Below are positions 1-12,863 of a stretch of 64,000 nt of DNA, one piece after another (positions within the stretch are counted from its first letter, which is position 1; each line of letters starts with the position of its first letter). The stretch spans positions 1,900,501 through 1,964,500 of the forward strand of contig JAJFZO010000094.1 of the NCBI GenBank assembly GCA_021397835.1. The letters run 5' to 3'. Made by a program: the position numbers and the translations under genes. The notes under the pieces are model-generated. The model had not been told where the DNA came from and ran no database searches. It saw nothing but the letters and a program-made list of their open reading frames with translations. Origin of the DNA: Moringa oleifera. Lineage: Eukaryota > Streptophyta > Magnoliopsida > Brassicales > Moringaceae.

Positions 1-2640
1 AGCTGTTGGTCGCATATACCTCTCCTATGCAGTTTTTGTTTCCTCCCCAGTTTTTTCAAACCATTTGTTCTCATGTCCAACATTTGAAGGTTATTTTCAA
101 ATTGGTTAGTACTTCACATTAAGTGCCTACTTTTCTATTCTCCACATTAAATTCTTCCAAAGTTTATATTCACTTCTCTTCTCACTCTTCTTCTTTTCGA
201 GTTTTCACTATTACTCCGTTCGAATAAATTTGCTTTCCAATAGCAAGATTGTGCAGGGCATTCATGTTACCATTGATTATGCAAAAAGTTTTGATGATTG
301 TGATTTGACTCCAGCAGGTCATGAATTGAAATTTTATGAAGCGTATAGAGTTTTCTGCGGATGGCCTAGGAGTGGGAGGGCATTGTTAGAGCTAGAGGAA
401 TTTGGAAGGTGATTTTTGGATGAGCTGCAAAAGCCTGAGACAACAATCATTTACCTTTTATTTTTCTTATTTTCTTGTTTCCTAGTTGTCTGACTATTGT
501 TACCATGGGCTTTTTGTAGGATGCTAGCTCTCTTCTTTTCACCTTTTTGAAGTTGTAGGCATAGGAGTTGTTGATTGGGTTGACAGAACTTGACAAAACA
601 CCTTAGGTATAAATGAAAAGGATTAATACAAAAACCTTTTTTGTTTCTTTTTGACCTTTTCACAAGTATATGTGTATATTGTGTTATGTTTTCATAGCAT
701 TAAGAGGTGGGGCCACTAATTCTTTACTTTGGATTTATAAAGCAATAGAAAAACATTTCATTATTTCTCTCTTAATGGAAAAGGAGATAAAAATGTGTAT
801 AAAAGGATAAGAGATAGAAAAAATTAAAGACAAAGACATTAGTAATAAAAATCTTTAAGTCATGTTTTTTTTCATCCACGGAGCACTGCAAGAAAATTGT
901 CTTGTTTTTTAAGAGTACAGGAGGATTTGTGGAGCCTTAAACAATATTGTGTTTTTTGTCTTTAATTCTAAATTAAAGTTTTTGCATCATTTTACTCTTT
1001 ATGATGTGTAACAAATATATATATATATATATAATTATTTCAATTACAATTTGATCATTTAATCTTGTCGAAATTCGAATTACTTGTACCACATTATTGT
1101 CAAAGTTATACATGTGAACAATTCTTTTGATAATATATACGTGGTATGAATTATTAATGCAGTATGGAAAAACATTGTAATTTCCTTTTATTTTAAATGA
1201 TTTTTAATGGGTTATACGAATTAATTTGTCAACCTGATTAACTAAATTTTTGAACAGTTTAATTATTATACGACGTGATAATGTTTGTATGAAAATTAGG
1301 TTAATCCAATTATGAAGCTCACAAGTGTCAAATGAAAATTAAGCAAGTTGAATTGCATATCTCTCTCGCATAGGTATTATTTTCAAAGCCTAAAAGATGA
1401 AATTAATGCTCAATATTCACGTTAATAATTGTTGTTTATAGTTTTTTTATATAATTTATAGTTTTACATTAAAAAATAAAATAATTAACAATATTATCAA
1501 CCATCCACAACTTACGGAATAGATTTTTCAATTTTTGCTTATAAAGAATTGACTCATATTAATAATAAATCAACTCAATTTCTATGAGATTTCAAGGCTT
1601 AAATTACTTGATTTTATATTGCTTCATTTTTTAAAGTAAGTTTTTACTCCCAAACATAATTTGACTGCATTTTGCACTTGCCTTATTTGAGTCTAATTTG
1701 GCATTTGACCTTTAATGATTTTTCAAAACTTCATCTATATACACACACATATTCATAGCATATTTTTTAAAATGTATCTGCAAAGAAAAATTTTGGATAA
1801 ATATAAGAACTATTAATATTTTTTAATTAATATGAAATTTTAAAATTCTTTAAAATTATTTTTATTATTTAAATAAATTAAAAATTTGTTAAATTTTAAA
1901 AACAAAATTTGATATTTCTAACAAGAAAGAAAAACTTTTAAAAAGTTAAAAAATAATAAATAAAATATCATAAAATCATTTATTACAAACTATTAAGTTT
2001 GATTTAATTAATATTTTTTTGTATTAAATTTTATGAATCAAGTTTGATATGCATTGATCTCTTAAAAAAATGTTGACATATGATAATTTAATAAAATTAA
2101 TAATTATGATTTTAGTTATTTATTTTTCAGTAACTTTTTAATTGAATCCTAAGCTCCAATTTTTTTTAATTTTATATGTTATTTTTTAAATTCGATTTAA
2201 TTCAAATTTTATCAAAAATTTTAAAAAATAATATCTAAATTAAAAATATTATATAATAAATTTTAACTTAAAATTTATTATAAATATAAAATAATTTTCA
2301 AACCATCATTATAAAAATTTTATAATTTTTTAAGTGTTGAAATATTTTTTAAAAAATTTATAAAAAATGATTTATAATTGTAAAATTATTTAAATTTAAA
2401 TTATTAAATCAAAATAAAAAACAATATTTATTTAAATTATTTTAATTATAAAAATATTGTAATTTTTTTAATTAATTTAAAATAAAATTTGAATCATATT
2501 AACATTTTTGAAATAAAATTAAACCAGTTGAAAGCTGAAAAACACTGAAAATTTAATTTTTTTAATATAATAAATTATAAAAAAATAATTTTTTTTGAAA
2601 GAAAAAGCTCGTCACCATTCATCCTACCCCAACCTTTTAT
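1..2640. other. Left-flank intergenic DNA, no firm gene
   Basis: No recognisable gene is seen. Bases 1-700 are less AT-rich than what follows and contain an open stretch at about 230-412 (+) without a usable ATG; a possible donor (GGAAG followed by gtgatt) lies at about 408. It could be the last coding piece or 3' untranslated region of a gene upstream of the window, but I do not recognise the peptide. A TA dinucleotide run lies near 1014-1033. From about 1740 to 2600 the DNA is extremely AT-rich with no coding signal. Confidence 0.4.
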
Positions 2641-2793
2641 ATAAATATGTAAAAATGTAAGTATACGAATATTTAATTTTATTTTAATGAGTCACCCAAT
2701 CAGGTAAGCTACAAAAACCAACTGCCAAGTAGCTGCCAAACGGGAAGAAAGCTGTACAGGCTTACTGCTTACTAGGCAAAACACTCTGAAGGA

Positions 2794-2799
2794 CACGTG
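2794..2799. promoter_or_regulatory. G-box (CACGTG) upstream of BCCP
   Basis: A perfect CACGTG palindrome within ACACGTGAC lies about 230 bp upstream of the BCCP start codon. G-boxes bind bZIP and bHLH factors in plants. The next 200 bp become CT-rich, as in a plant 5' untranslated leader. Function here is inferred from position only. Confidence 0.4.
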
Positions 2800-3023
2800 A
2801 CAGTGCTACCAGGCGAGTATACTGATTTTAATACACCACACTGTCACGCTGCCTTTCTCTTTGGTTTCATCGACCTAAACAGCTAACTGCTCTCTCTGGC
2901 TCTCGGGGCTCTCCCCAAGCTACCAGCTCCAGCCCGACTCCCCCATAACTCCCCCCCTCGCCGAATTTTCTTTACAAATTGAATCACGTTTAACCCTCAC
3001 TTTCACTTCTCTCTTAGACAAAA

Positions 3024-6000
3024 ATGGCGTCGTCTCTGTCAACCATACCCTCCGCTTCCTCTTTCTCCGCTATCTCCAAAACGAGGATGAATTTGCCTCG
3101 TTACAGTAATTCCCCGCTTCCCAGGGTCTCCTTTCGCCTTTCTTCTAGGCCTAAGCTGCGATTTCTCACCAAGGTAATGGAAACAAATCCGGCCTCTTTG
3201 TTTCTCAACCATTGCTTTTTCTTTCTGATTTAAGCGCCATACTCCATTTCTGTTATTTATTATTAGAATGATAAGTATTATTGTTCGCTCTTTTAGATTT
3301 GTTTTTGTTATGTTTCTAATGTGTCATGAAGATCCATTTTAGCTTCCATTTATTCTGCTGCTGCTTGATGAAAGTCTGATCCTACTGAAGCTTAAGACAG
3401 TTGTATTTGCTTAATTTAGCGAACATTTATTCTGCTGCTTATTGATGAAGTCTGGTCTTACTAAAGCTTAAGACAGTTGTATTTGCTTAATTTAGTGACC
3501 ATTTATTCTGCTGCTGATCGATGAAGTCTGGTCTTACTAAAGCTTAAGACAGTTGTATTTGCTTAATTTAGCGACCATTTATTCTGCTGCTGATTGATGA
3601 AGTCTGATCTTACGAAAGCTTAGTACCATTGTATCTGGTTAATTTAGCGACCATTTATTCTGCTGATGATTGATGAAGTCTGATCTTACTGAAGCTTAAG
3701 ACAGTTGTATTTGCTTGATTTAGTGATAACTGTATAAGGAAGAATCATGATCGTTAATAAAAAAAAAAATTAATGAAGGATATTTTAATATTTTTTATTT
3801 GAATTATGTCCTGCTTTTTGGTTTTTGTGATTCCTCTTTATTTTTGATTTGTTTTTGTTTCATTCAATCTGCTTGTATTTGCTTCTATTGAGTACCATTG
3901 CTTGTTGAAATACAATGGTTCAGAGGAATTTTGTTCAGGATGTGCTATGGTTTGATTTTATTGTTAAACAAATTTGATATAGTTGATTTAATGAAGTAGC
4001 TTTGATTTGTGCCAAACAATTTCGAATTTTTTTTTCTCTTGGAAACAATGTTAAAGAGAAAAGGGGAAAGAAAAGCTGATTACCGTTTCCAATGGAGCCT
4101 CCTCATTTGCACAGCAATGACCAACGTTGTGGCACACTGTAGCATGACTGGCCCTGATTTCCTATGACTATGAAAGAACCAACAGACATGACTTAGTGTG
4201 AGATGCTCAATAATGTCATGCAGCATACTCTTGCCACGTGCTTCATGAGAATGGAGATGCTCAAACTAAAACTCAGTTGCTTTCATGCCTTTATATTCTG
4301 TTTTGTCGCTGAAATTCTTAAAAGATTATATGTCGGAACTTATATTGCAAACAAGTGAAACATTATTTGTATGATCTCAACAGCTTGTTTATATTCTGAG
4401 AATTTCTAGCACCTCAAATAGTACAGTAAGGAGAAAATTGCATTCGTCATCTTAAAATTTCCTGATTATGATTCTAAAAACCTAAGTCTTAACTAACATT
4501 TTCCTATTATTTAAAGAATAAGTGTCCTTTAGTTTTCCTCAAATTTGTTGAACTTCCTCTTTTGCCGTCTTAAATCTTGATTCATAATAACCGTTTTGAG
4601 AGCCTGTATCATGCTGTGCATTTTTGAAAGTCTGAGAACAAATAAGATACTTCTAGAATTGCTAAAACCCATTGATGAGGGATGTGAACTATCGGTTAAA
4701 AGCGTCAGTTGGAACATTTTGGCATTAAAGCTTATGAGAGTTGCTATAAAATTTTGTGTATTACCGTTTGCTATGTAGTCAATCTTTCCTGATGACTTTT
4801 CTAGGTTTTTATGTCAGAAATCAGTTGGATGAAGGAAATATGATTTTTTTTTTCATTTTTCATTTTGGTATCTTTGATCTTTATATAAATGCAGTTCCTA
4901 GCATTGCCAATAATTAAATCTGAAGGACTAGACTCCTGATTTTTATTTGTAAAGGTAGAGGGATCTCAATTTTTAACTGCTTTTAGCTAACTTTTTGGAT
5001 CAGAGTCTGCACCTATGTTGAGTGGGTTCTTCATACTACTCTAAGTACTTTTTTTTGGTAGGATAAAACTGGAAATAATGTGCCTACTAGATGCCTAAAT
5101 TATTAAAAGTCTTTGAAGAATATGTAAAATTGAGGAATCTGAAATTCAGGCATATCCCCAGCGGATACCGGTACCCGAGTTCCAGTAATATAAGCACCTT
5201 CAGCAGAAACTACTTTTCATGTTTGGAAACTTGTGAAACAGGAGATACTTTTTATGTTCAAGTCAAATGCACTTGAACATGTTCTTCATATAAAATAATG
5301 TCTTCATGAAAAATTGATGTATTTATGAAATTATCGTCCATGCTGTAGGGTTTGCAGCCTAGTCAGGACTTTTCCACTGTGGTCAAGGCCCAATTGAATG
5401 AGGTAAGGTTCTTTCAATGGTTTTCATTAGAACATCTGTTTTCAAATTTCGGTTCCTTGCTGGACAAGCTTTTGGGATCATCTGTTGCCTTTAAGGTTGC
5501 CGTCGATGGATCATCAAATGCTGCAGCTTCATCTCCTGCCAAATCTGAATTATCAGCAGAAGCAAAGGATGCAAAGCCATCAAATGAGCCTTCTCCAACT
5601 GTTTTGGCTACACAGGAGTCAATCTCTGAGTTTATTACCCAAGTTGCAAGTCTTGTCAAGTGAGTACTCAACCTTATTGTTGTCCCTTCTTTCTGAAATC
5701 CTCGATTTATTTCCAACATTTGTTGAGAGAATTATATGCCATTTATGCTCAGGCTTGTTGATTCAAGAGATATAGTGGAATTGCAGTTGAAACAACTTGA
5801 CTGCGAACTAGTAATCCGTAAAAAGGAGGCCTTGCCTCAAGCAACATCTCCTGCACCAGTTGTTATGACACAATCACTTGCTCCCCCATCATTGGTACCA
5901 CCAGCACCTGCTGCCTTTCCCCCTACACCTATCCCTGCTCCTTCTCCACCATCAACCCCAGTGCCTTCTCCTCCATCTGGCAAATCAGCCAAGTCGTCAC

Positions 6001-8400
6001 TTCCAGCCCTTAAATGCCCCATGGCAGGGACATTCTACCGAAGTCCAGCACCTGGTGAACCAGTGTTTGTGAAGGTAATCATCTCTACTGATTGGTTATC
6101 CTGGATCAGGATTGGGTTTGTGAATGTTACGGTGTATTAGCTGCTCCTTATTGTCCTTAGAAGCTTACATGAGGGATTTTTCTTTAGGTTGGAGACAAAG
6201 TGCAGAAAGGACAGGTTTTATGCATCATCGAGGCCATGAAATTGATGAATGAAATAGAAGTAAGTTTTCTATTTTAATTTAGTTTTTATCTTTTCCTCAC
6301 AAAATAACTTGTTTGTTATTCGGTGTTTTGTGTGTCTGTGTGCATGAATGTTTGTATTTCCTTTGCTTTGTCTAATTTTGTGGTTTTGTAATTTGAAGTC
6401 TTTAGTCATGTTGCCACTTGAAGAGTTGAATTAGGGTTGGCCATGGTTTGTCTTCCTCCAGCTGTTACAAATAGGCCTTTCTTTTTATTCCATTCTATCT
6501 TTTTTCATCTCTTGCAGTAACTAGCTAAACTCTTGTTCTTAAAGATTTTACATATAAGATATTGTGGGTGGACTTGCAGTTTCTTATAACTATGCACTGG
6601 CAGCTCATCCACTAGAGGTCCACAATCTTTAAAATCTTCTGCAGTGAAATGTGCATAACCAATGAACAAATGGACATGGAGGAAACATCAAAATGAGATT
6701 CAAAGCATGCTTGTAGAAAGCGCCAACCAAGGTTCCCCAACCCTCCATAATTTGGGCTGTTGGAGATGTTTGCAGGCAGTCCTGCATCAGAAATGGCAGT
6801 GATCCATCATAACCCTTAAAGTTGGTCTAATAAATATGCCCTTAGAGTTGCTGTCTTCGCTTGGGAGGCAATTAACTATTGATAGTTTGTGTAAAAGAAG
6901 CTTAGTAACTTGTAGATAGATGTTTTATGCAGAAATAAGAAAAAATAGAAAGTCAATCACATTCTTTTGTGGTGTCCCTGGACTGTGCATGTACGGGAGA
7001 GGGCGTTGTCAACAGTTGGGACTATCATGGACTGTTGCTGTCTAGTGAGAGAGAGCTGTCTTTATGGGAGAGCATAACAGCTTCCAAAGAGGTCAAAAAA
7101 GCTTAAGCTAATTCCCTATCTATTTTCTGGGTAGTTTGAAATGAGAGGAGTGAAGTGGCTTTAAGGTTGAAGAGAAATCTATAGCCTTAGCAAAACATAG
7201 GTTGCTAAATTTCTTAAACTATTGGTTTGGTGGTTCATTGTTTGCTAACCATGAGATTCTCATAGGTTGTTTGAAATCCTCTCAAGTATTCTGTAAGGAG
7301 TTTTCTTCCAAAATATTGCTGAGTGGACATTGTCAGCCATAAATTAATCCAAGCATGTGGACTGGAAGCATGAATCTCTCTCTTAGTCCTGTATTGGTTC
7401 CTGTCATCTGTTACTTTGTTTATTAGTTTCCTGCCTCTTATGTCAATATTCTTCATCTAGGGGAGTGGAGGGATAGAGTGCCTATTAATTTTTCTTGTAT
7501 ACTTACATAGAAAACTTGAGTCTTTCTCTAGCCATTTCTGCAAAAGAGATACTGTCTTATTAACAGAAAAACAAATATTCTGCAATCCAAATAGCTTGAC
7601 TGCTGGTTAGTCTGTGATTCTGCTTTGGTTGTTATTTGGATTTCTATACAGTCTGTATTTGCTGATTCATCATCAATGTTTTACCCATTTATTTTAATCA
7701 CTGGGATAAGCAAGTGTATCACAGACTAATGAACAACCTACTATTGGATCAGTTTCTCAATTTGCCAAGCTAAGCTTTCTTCTGTGATAGGACTAAGTGA
7801 AAATACTACTGACATGAATACATCTGTCTAGCCTATTGTTTTTGGCTTGTTAAGGAAGGTGATTGTTATTTAACCACCCAAAAAATGTTTAGGGTCCTCA
7901 AAATTGGAATTCTGGGAAGATGAATGTAGAAGCTGCAATTTAGTTGAGCCAAAACCATAGCTCAAAGCTGCATCTTGGAAATGATCAGTGGTGCTGTTTA
8001 CAGCTTCTAATAGACTAAAACTAACCTTACATAAACTGTTGTCATTGTAGTTACTTACATAAGATTTTATTGTTTGTGTTCTTTTTCCCCACCTTTTCCC
8101 CTTAACTAGTTCCCTAAGATTTTTGATGATCTTTCCGAACATATACTTGCTGCCTGTTTGCATTACAGTTTGGTGTAGAATGGTTACTTTTACCTTAAGT
8201 GCAATATTATTGGCAGGCTGATCAGTCAGGAACAATTGTTGAAATCCTTGTCGAAGATGGCAAGCCTGTTAGCGTTGATCAAGTGAGTCTCTTGATTCCC
8301 CTGATTAAGTGAACTAGTAATTTGGTTTGTGCATGCTTCTTACTTATCTAACTTCCATAATTGGTTTTCTTGACAGCCTCTGTTTGTGATTGAACCCTAG
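3024..8400 (+). CDS. BCCP: Biotin carboxyl carrier protein of plastid acetyl-CoA carboxylase (BCCP)
   Basis: BCCP carries the biotin that shuttles carboxyl groups in the multisubunit plastid acetyl-CoA carboxylase, the committed step of fatty acid synthesis. Seven exons are read: 3024-3173, 5349-5402, 5496-5659, 5753-6074, 6188-6259, 8217-8282 and 8377-8400. Each junction is GT..AG and the frame is kept throughout, giving about 283 aa, close to the usual 280. Residues 1 to about 60 are a Ser/Arg-rich plastid transit peptide (PRVSFRLSSRPKLRF). Then come the helix QESISEFITQVASLVKLVDS, the segment DIVELQLKQLDCELVIRKKE, a Pro/Ala linker and the biotinyl domain (CPMAGTFYRSPAPGEP). The biotinylation motif EAMKLMNEIE has its target Lys near residue 248. 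The protein ends PLFVIEP. Introns 1 and 5 are about 2 kb each. Exon 2 (GLQPSQDF) is the least certain exon. Confidence 0.95.
3347..3725. repeat. Minisatellite of 76-77 bp in BCCP intron 1
   Basis: About five direct tandem copies start at the word catttattctgctg at 3347, 3424, 3500, 3576 and 3652. Each copy also contains gatgaagtctg, aagcttaagacagttg and tttgcttaattta. Copies differ by a few substitutions and 1-bp indels. The array lies inside the first intron, starting about 170 bp after the donor. Confidence 0.9.
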
Positions 8401-11400
8401 AGATTCACTTTTGAGTAGGTAAGTAGAGCGATTGAGAAAAGATCATCAGATGGCTTAGTTTGCGATAATGTTGTGAGTTGCGGCATTGTTTCATTATGGT
8501 GAAATATTTTGCTTGAGATGAGATAGTAGGTAGAGATGAAACTGGAGATTGTTAGATTGATAATTACTTTGAACTTACATTTGAATTTTTCTCATTGAGT
8601 GAATCTGTAGCCCAGAACAACATAGATTTGCATATTTGGATATTTCAAACTAATCCAATTACTTGGTACTAATGTCTCAATGTGCAAGGAGTGGAAGGAC
8701 AAATATTCAATGATAAATCCCCACTTAGAAGAGTATTGAAGCATCAAAATTAGCATCATTTTCTCTTGGTAATTTCAATGATTAGATTCTCTCCAAGCAT
8801 CTAAGACAATACTCTGAATTTAGAGATGAAAGCAACAGATACCCTTATTTATTAGTGACATGTTTTGTGTATTAGGATCTTACTCGAATGGGAATGAGTT
8901 GAATATCAAATGCACTCTTACGAATCTTAATCTCAAGAGTCCTAGAGTTGGGCACACCTTTAGTGTCAGCTCCATAGATGATAATTCTTTGGTGTCTGGT
9001 GCTAGCCAAAGCCTTAAGAGAAGACTCAAATTGCTTCTCTTTGGTTCAAATAAGCCTTGATTTTGGCACATTCAGAAATTGATCTTTGTTAAGCCTTATT
9101 TTGTGGGATTGTTTTTTCTCTGCAAGAAGAGTTTTTTCCATGGATGGTTCAACCACTGGCAATGCTAACTTAAGATCCATACATCTAATGTAGGGAGAAT
9201 TTTCTTTATCCAATCCCAATAATGATACAAGAAGAATCATATTGTGGCATAATTATAATATTTAAAATAATTAAATTTGTTGCAAATAAATAAATACAAA
9301 CTTACATCATTACATTGAAGCAACGTATATGAAAAAGATTCACCCATGTTAATAAATCCAATAAAAAAATCAACATATCACTATAATTCACATGTAGACA
9401 AAATATTATAACATGCAAATGAGTCAAATGGGACTATTTCTAAAACATATATAGGTACGAAGGTTACTGGTAATTTTAATAAATAAATAATTATCTCTTT
9501 AATTTCTAATAAAATAAATTATGACAAGTTTCTGATGGGATTATATATATATGTTTTATCACAATTATTGATGTCAACAAAGTTAATTAAACTTAATGTC
9601 ACCTCCATATTGAAGATGTTATGACCACTCTTTAATACTTCCCCTAAGGCAGCCAAATTCTAATACTATTAACATAAGGATATTAAGCTTATACACCTAT
9701 TTTCTGCTGCTGAAAATATACAAATATTAAATGAAATCTGATAACACAATATTGGATCATTGACGAAAACCTTTTCTCCTTAAATGAAATAAGTAAAATC
9801 CATAGGTCCAACTTAGACTGTAATCACAGTTCAAATAAGGCTCTAACCTCCTCGGAATGACATTTATAATTTATAAACCACATATAGGTTTTACGAAAAA
9901 TCAAAACAAGATTCAAATTTGATTCTGGTTTAATCTATTCTGTCATTCAAAAACTCAAAAAGAGGTGATAACCTAGTAATCCCACCTTCCTTTGTAACTA
10001 AATGTTTAAAAGTCAGATTTTCATTAAATTTCAAAAAAAATATTTATTTTATTAAAATAACTCCTCCCAAAATCATGGAAGAATCACATGATTGAATTTT
10101 TTTAATTCAAAATAATTGATTAATTGAAAATAAAATAATAAATATATATATTAAAGACAGAAAAGAAAAAAAAAAGTGTGAAGATGCATAATAGGTGAGG
10201 GGGAAAGAGTAGACAGATAAAGTCCAGGCCAGGAGCTTTAGTTTCTTTTAAGGATGAGGACCTTAAAGGAGTTCATGCTCCCTATGATTAAGCCTTCCTA
10301 TATAATACAACAATGAGTAATTATTAAGTGTAGAGAATATTAATGGATAGCATGAGCTCTCAACATTGATACATAAATGCACTTAACAAATGGAACCCTC
10401 TCTAATAATTCAACCCCTCCTTTGTCAATTTTAGAGAAAAGTTGTTTCAATTAAAAGAACCACCTTGCTATATTTTCGCGATGGCAAGAACCCGTGATTT
10501 TGGCTAAATTATTCTATAACAAATATTTGTTATTAAATGGATTGTATACTTTGGCATTGATTTCATAATAAAATTATAAGGAAAATTGTTCTTCATTTTT
10601 TTCTTAATTACTTTTATTTTTACTGTTTTTATAATTTTAGATTAGTTTTATTTGACTATTTCGCATTTTAATTTCTTTTTTTTTTTTGTTGCTTTCCTTT
10701 CATCCAAGAAGAAATGCAATTTCCTTATAGTGGTATTTCTTGTTTTCGGGGTTGTCAATCAACTCGACAAGAAAATAGGCACATATTGTTACATATTGAT
10801 CAATTTAGTTTTAATTTTTTCTGATAATAGATAACATGATTTTTTTTATTAGTTTTAGACATAAGGCATACCCAATAGTACCATCAAAATGAATAGTTAA
10901 TGAGAAAAAAATTATGAATAAAGGCTACGTAAAAGTTCAATATTTATATTTTATTATTAATTGAATTTTTATATTAAAAAAATAAATTTAATCATAATTT
11001 ACTAATTTGATTTAAATTAGATTTTAGTTTAAATGATTAAAAAAAATCAAGAGTATTTTTATTATTAAAATATCTTTAAAGTAACTCAAATAAATTTTTT
11101 TATATAATTTTACTTAATTTTTAATTTAAAATTTATTTTTTAAAATTTTAAAATTTTTGACGATGGTAATTTGAACATTTTTTTATATTATAAAAAATTT
11201 TAAATCAAAATTTATTGGATATTTTTTTAATTTTAATATTTCAGATCAAATTTAATTTGATTTAAATTGATAAATTAAAATTGATGGTTAACTTTTTGAA
11301 TATTATGATTTGATTGATAGTATCAGATAATGTTTTAATTTATTAACAAAGAAAAGTAGTCAAATAAAAATTATTTAATTTTTTAAAAATTAAAAATTAT

Positions 11401-11723
11401 ATAAAAAAATTAACACTTATATAGTTCCAAGAAATCAAATACTTCCATGACATTAAGGGGAGAAAAAAAGAAAAAGAAAAGGAATAGGAATGTGCAAGGT
11501 CGCGTACCGTACACTTTCCTGTTCAGCGCGTTCAACGGAAATCCAGGGCAAAGAAATGTACAGTAACGAACCTAGAGCCCCCATCATAAGGCGCCTAGGA
11601 ATTGAATTCACGCGAGCAATCCTTCTTCTTCAACCTTAAAACAATCGAAAAAACAGCAGCACCGAACAGTCAATCCCTCTCTCTCCCTCTCTTTTTCTCT
11701 CTAAAAGAGATTTAAAGAGAAAG
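8401..11723. other. Intergenic: BCCP 3' region and DUF538 upstream DNA
   Basis: The first few hundred bases are probably BCCP 3' untranslated region. Minus-strand open frames at 8880-9240 have no recognisable domain and no splice context. A TATA-like tatataa lies near 10301. The part from 10850 to 11450 is extremely AT-rich. The last 40 bases (11670-11710) are a CT-rich tract of the kind found in plant 5' leaders. A hairpin at 10232-10281 is listed separately. Confidence 0.5.
10232..10281. other. Imperfect hairpin, possible small-RNA fold
   Basis: A 5' arm beginning GGAGCTTTAG pairs with a 3' arm ending CATGCTCC across a 7-base loop (ATGAGGA). About 21 pairs form, including three or four G:U pairs, two mismatches and one bulged base. 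The innermost AAGG:CCTT and outermost GGAGC:GCTCC pairs are perfect. Little pairing continues outside the stem, so it is short for a plant miRNA precursor. I recognise no known mature miRNA in it. Confidence 0.35.
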
Positions 11724-12863
11724 ATGGGAAGATTCTTCCGCTTCTTTCCTCGGCTTTCCGTCGCTTTCCTCCTGTTTTTTCTGCCGCTTTCTATGCCGTC
11801 ACAGCCCTCTATCTACGATCATCTCCGCCTGCAGGGCCTCCCGATCGGCCTTCTCCCCAGGGGCATAACTGACTTTTCCGTTGACCAGCAAACGGGCCGT
11901 TTCCACATCAATTTAACGCAGCCCTGCAACGCCAAATTCGAGAACCAAATGCATTACGATTTCAATATCTCTGGGGTCTTAAGCTACGGGAAAATCGGGG
12001 AATTGTCCGGTGTGAAGCAGCAGGAGTTGTTCCTCTGGTTCCCTGTTAAATGCATACGTGTCGATGTCCCGAGCTCTGGCTTGATTTACTTCGATGTTGG
12101 CGTTGTGGACAAGCAGTTCTCCCTCTCTCTCTTTGAGTCTCCTCGTGATTGCACCGCCGTTGATCCGGACGATACGCCTGCTGATCCGTCGCAATCTGAT
12201 TCCTCGAAGGTTGATTCTCCATGTTCTTTTATGCTGGTTACACTACCACAATTAATCTTCCTCTGAATTCTATCTAGCTTTTTTCTCATTAGAAAAAAGT
12301 TAAGTGTTTTCTTATGTTTCTATTATGGATTTTCGCATTTTATAGGGAGGGGAGGGTATTTGTTTGGTGCTGTTTAGACTTATACATTTTCCCTTTTTAG
12401 AGCATGTTACTTGATTTACCATATAATATGTTGAACCTTGTAATTTGAATTGTTTTGTGCGATTTTGCAATTGGAAATTGTAGATTTGATTGGCACATGA
12501 TATGGAGAATTTTAATTAGTATATATGGTTATGTAAGTGAAATATTGTGGTTCCAATTCACAGTAATAGACTTCAAGGCGTATGAGACTGGCAGCAAAAA
12601 TATTTAAAGAAAATTATTCTCAGATTGCTTTAAGTGCTTTTTTCTTTTGGTCTACTGTTGTCTTGTTGATGTGATCTTGCTGTGCAAAGGAATTTCAAAA
12701 CCTTATGATAATGATTGATGAATTCTATTAACTTTCAATTGTAGAATTTGTATTTATGATTAAGACTATGTTGTTGAATCGGCTGTTTTTGAAGTTTCAG
12801 AATCAACCTGCCAATATCCTCTCCATAAGTGACTTGGAAGATGCGCGCAGGGCTGCTTCATAG
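11724..12863 (+). CDS. DUF538 family secreted protein
   Basis: DUF538 proteins are small plant proteins of unclear biochemical role, some stress-responsive. The protein starts MGRFFRFFPRLSVAFLLFFL, an N-terminal signal peptide of about 25 residues. The family core follows: YDHLRLQGLPIGLLPRGITD, TGRFHINLTQPCNAKFENQM, SYGKIGELSGVKQQELFLWF and VDVPSSGLIYFDVGVVDKQF. A Cys in ESPRDCTAV is family-typical. Exon 1 is 11724-12209. I join it in phase to 12801-12863, which encodes NQPANILSISDLEDARRAAS then TAG, giving about 182 aa. The donor (AAG/gttgat) is weak. If it is not used, the frame reads on to 12266 with a hydrophobic tail. Exon 1 is firm; the 3' end is moderate. The start is the first ATG after a CT-rich leader. 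Confidence 0.85.

Noticed and set aside
230..412. Small plus-strand gene at the left edge
   Set aside because: No ATG starts the frame and the peptide is unrecognised; it could at most be a terminal exon of a gene outside the window, so it is mentioned only in the flank description.
5414..6022. Minus-strand frames opposite BCCP exons
   Set aside because: They are antisense shadows of the plus-strand exons, whose frame, splice sites and protein match BCCP.
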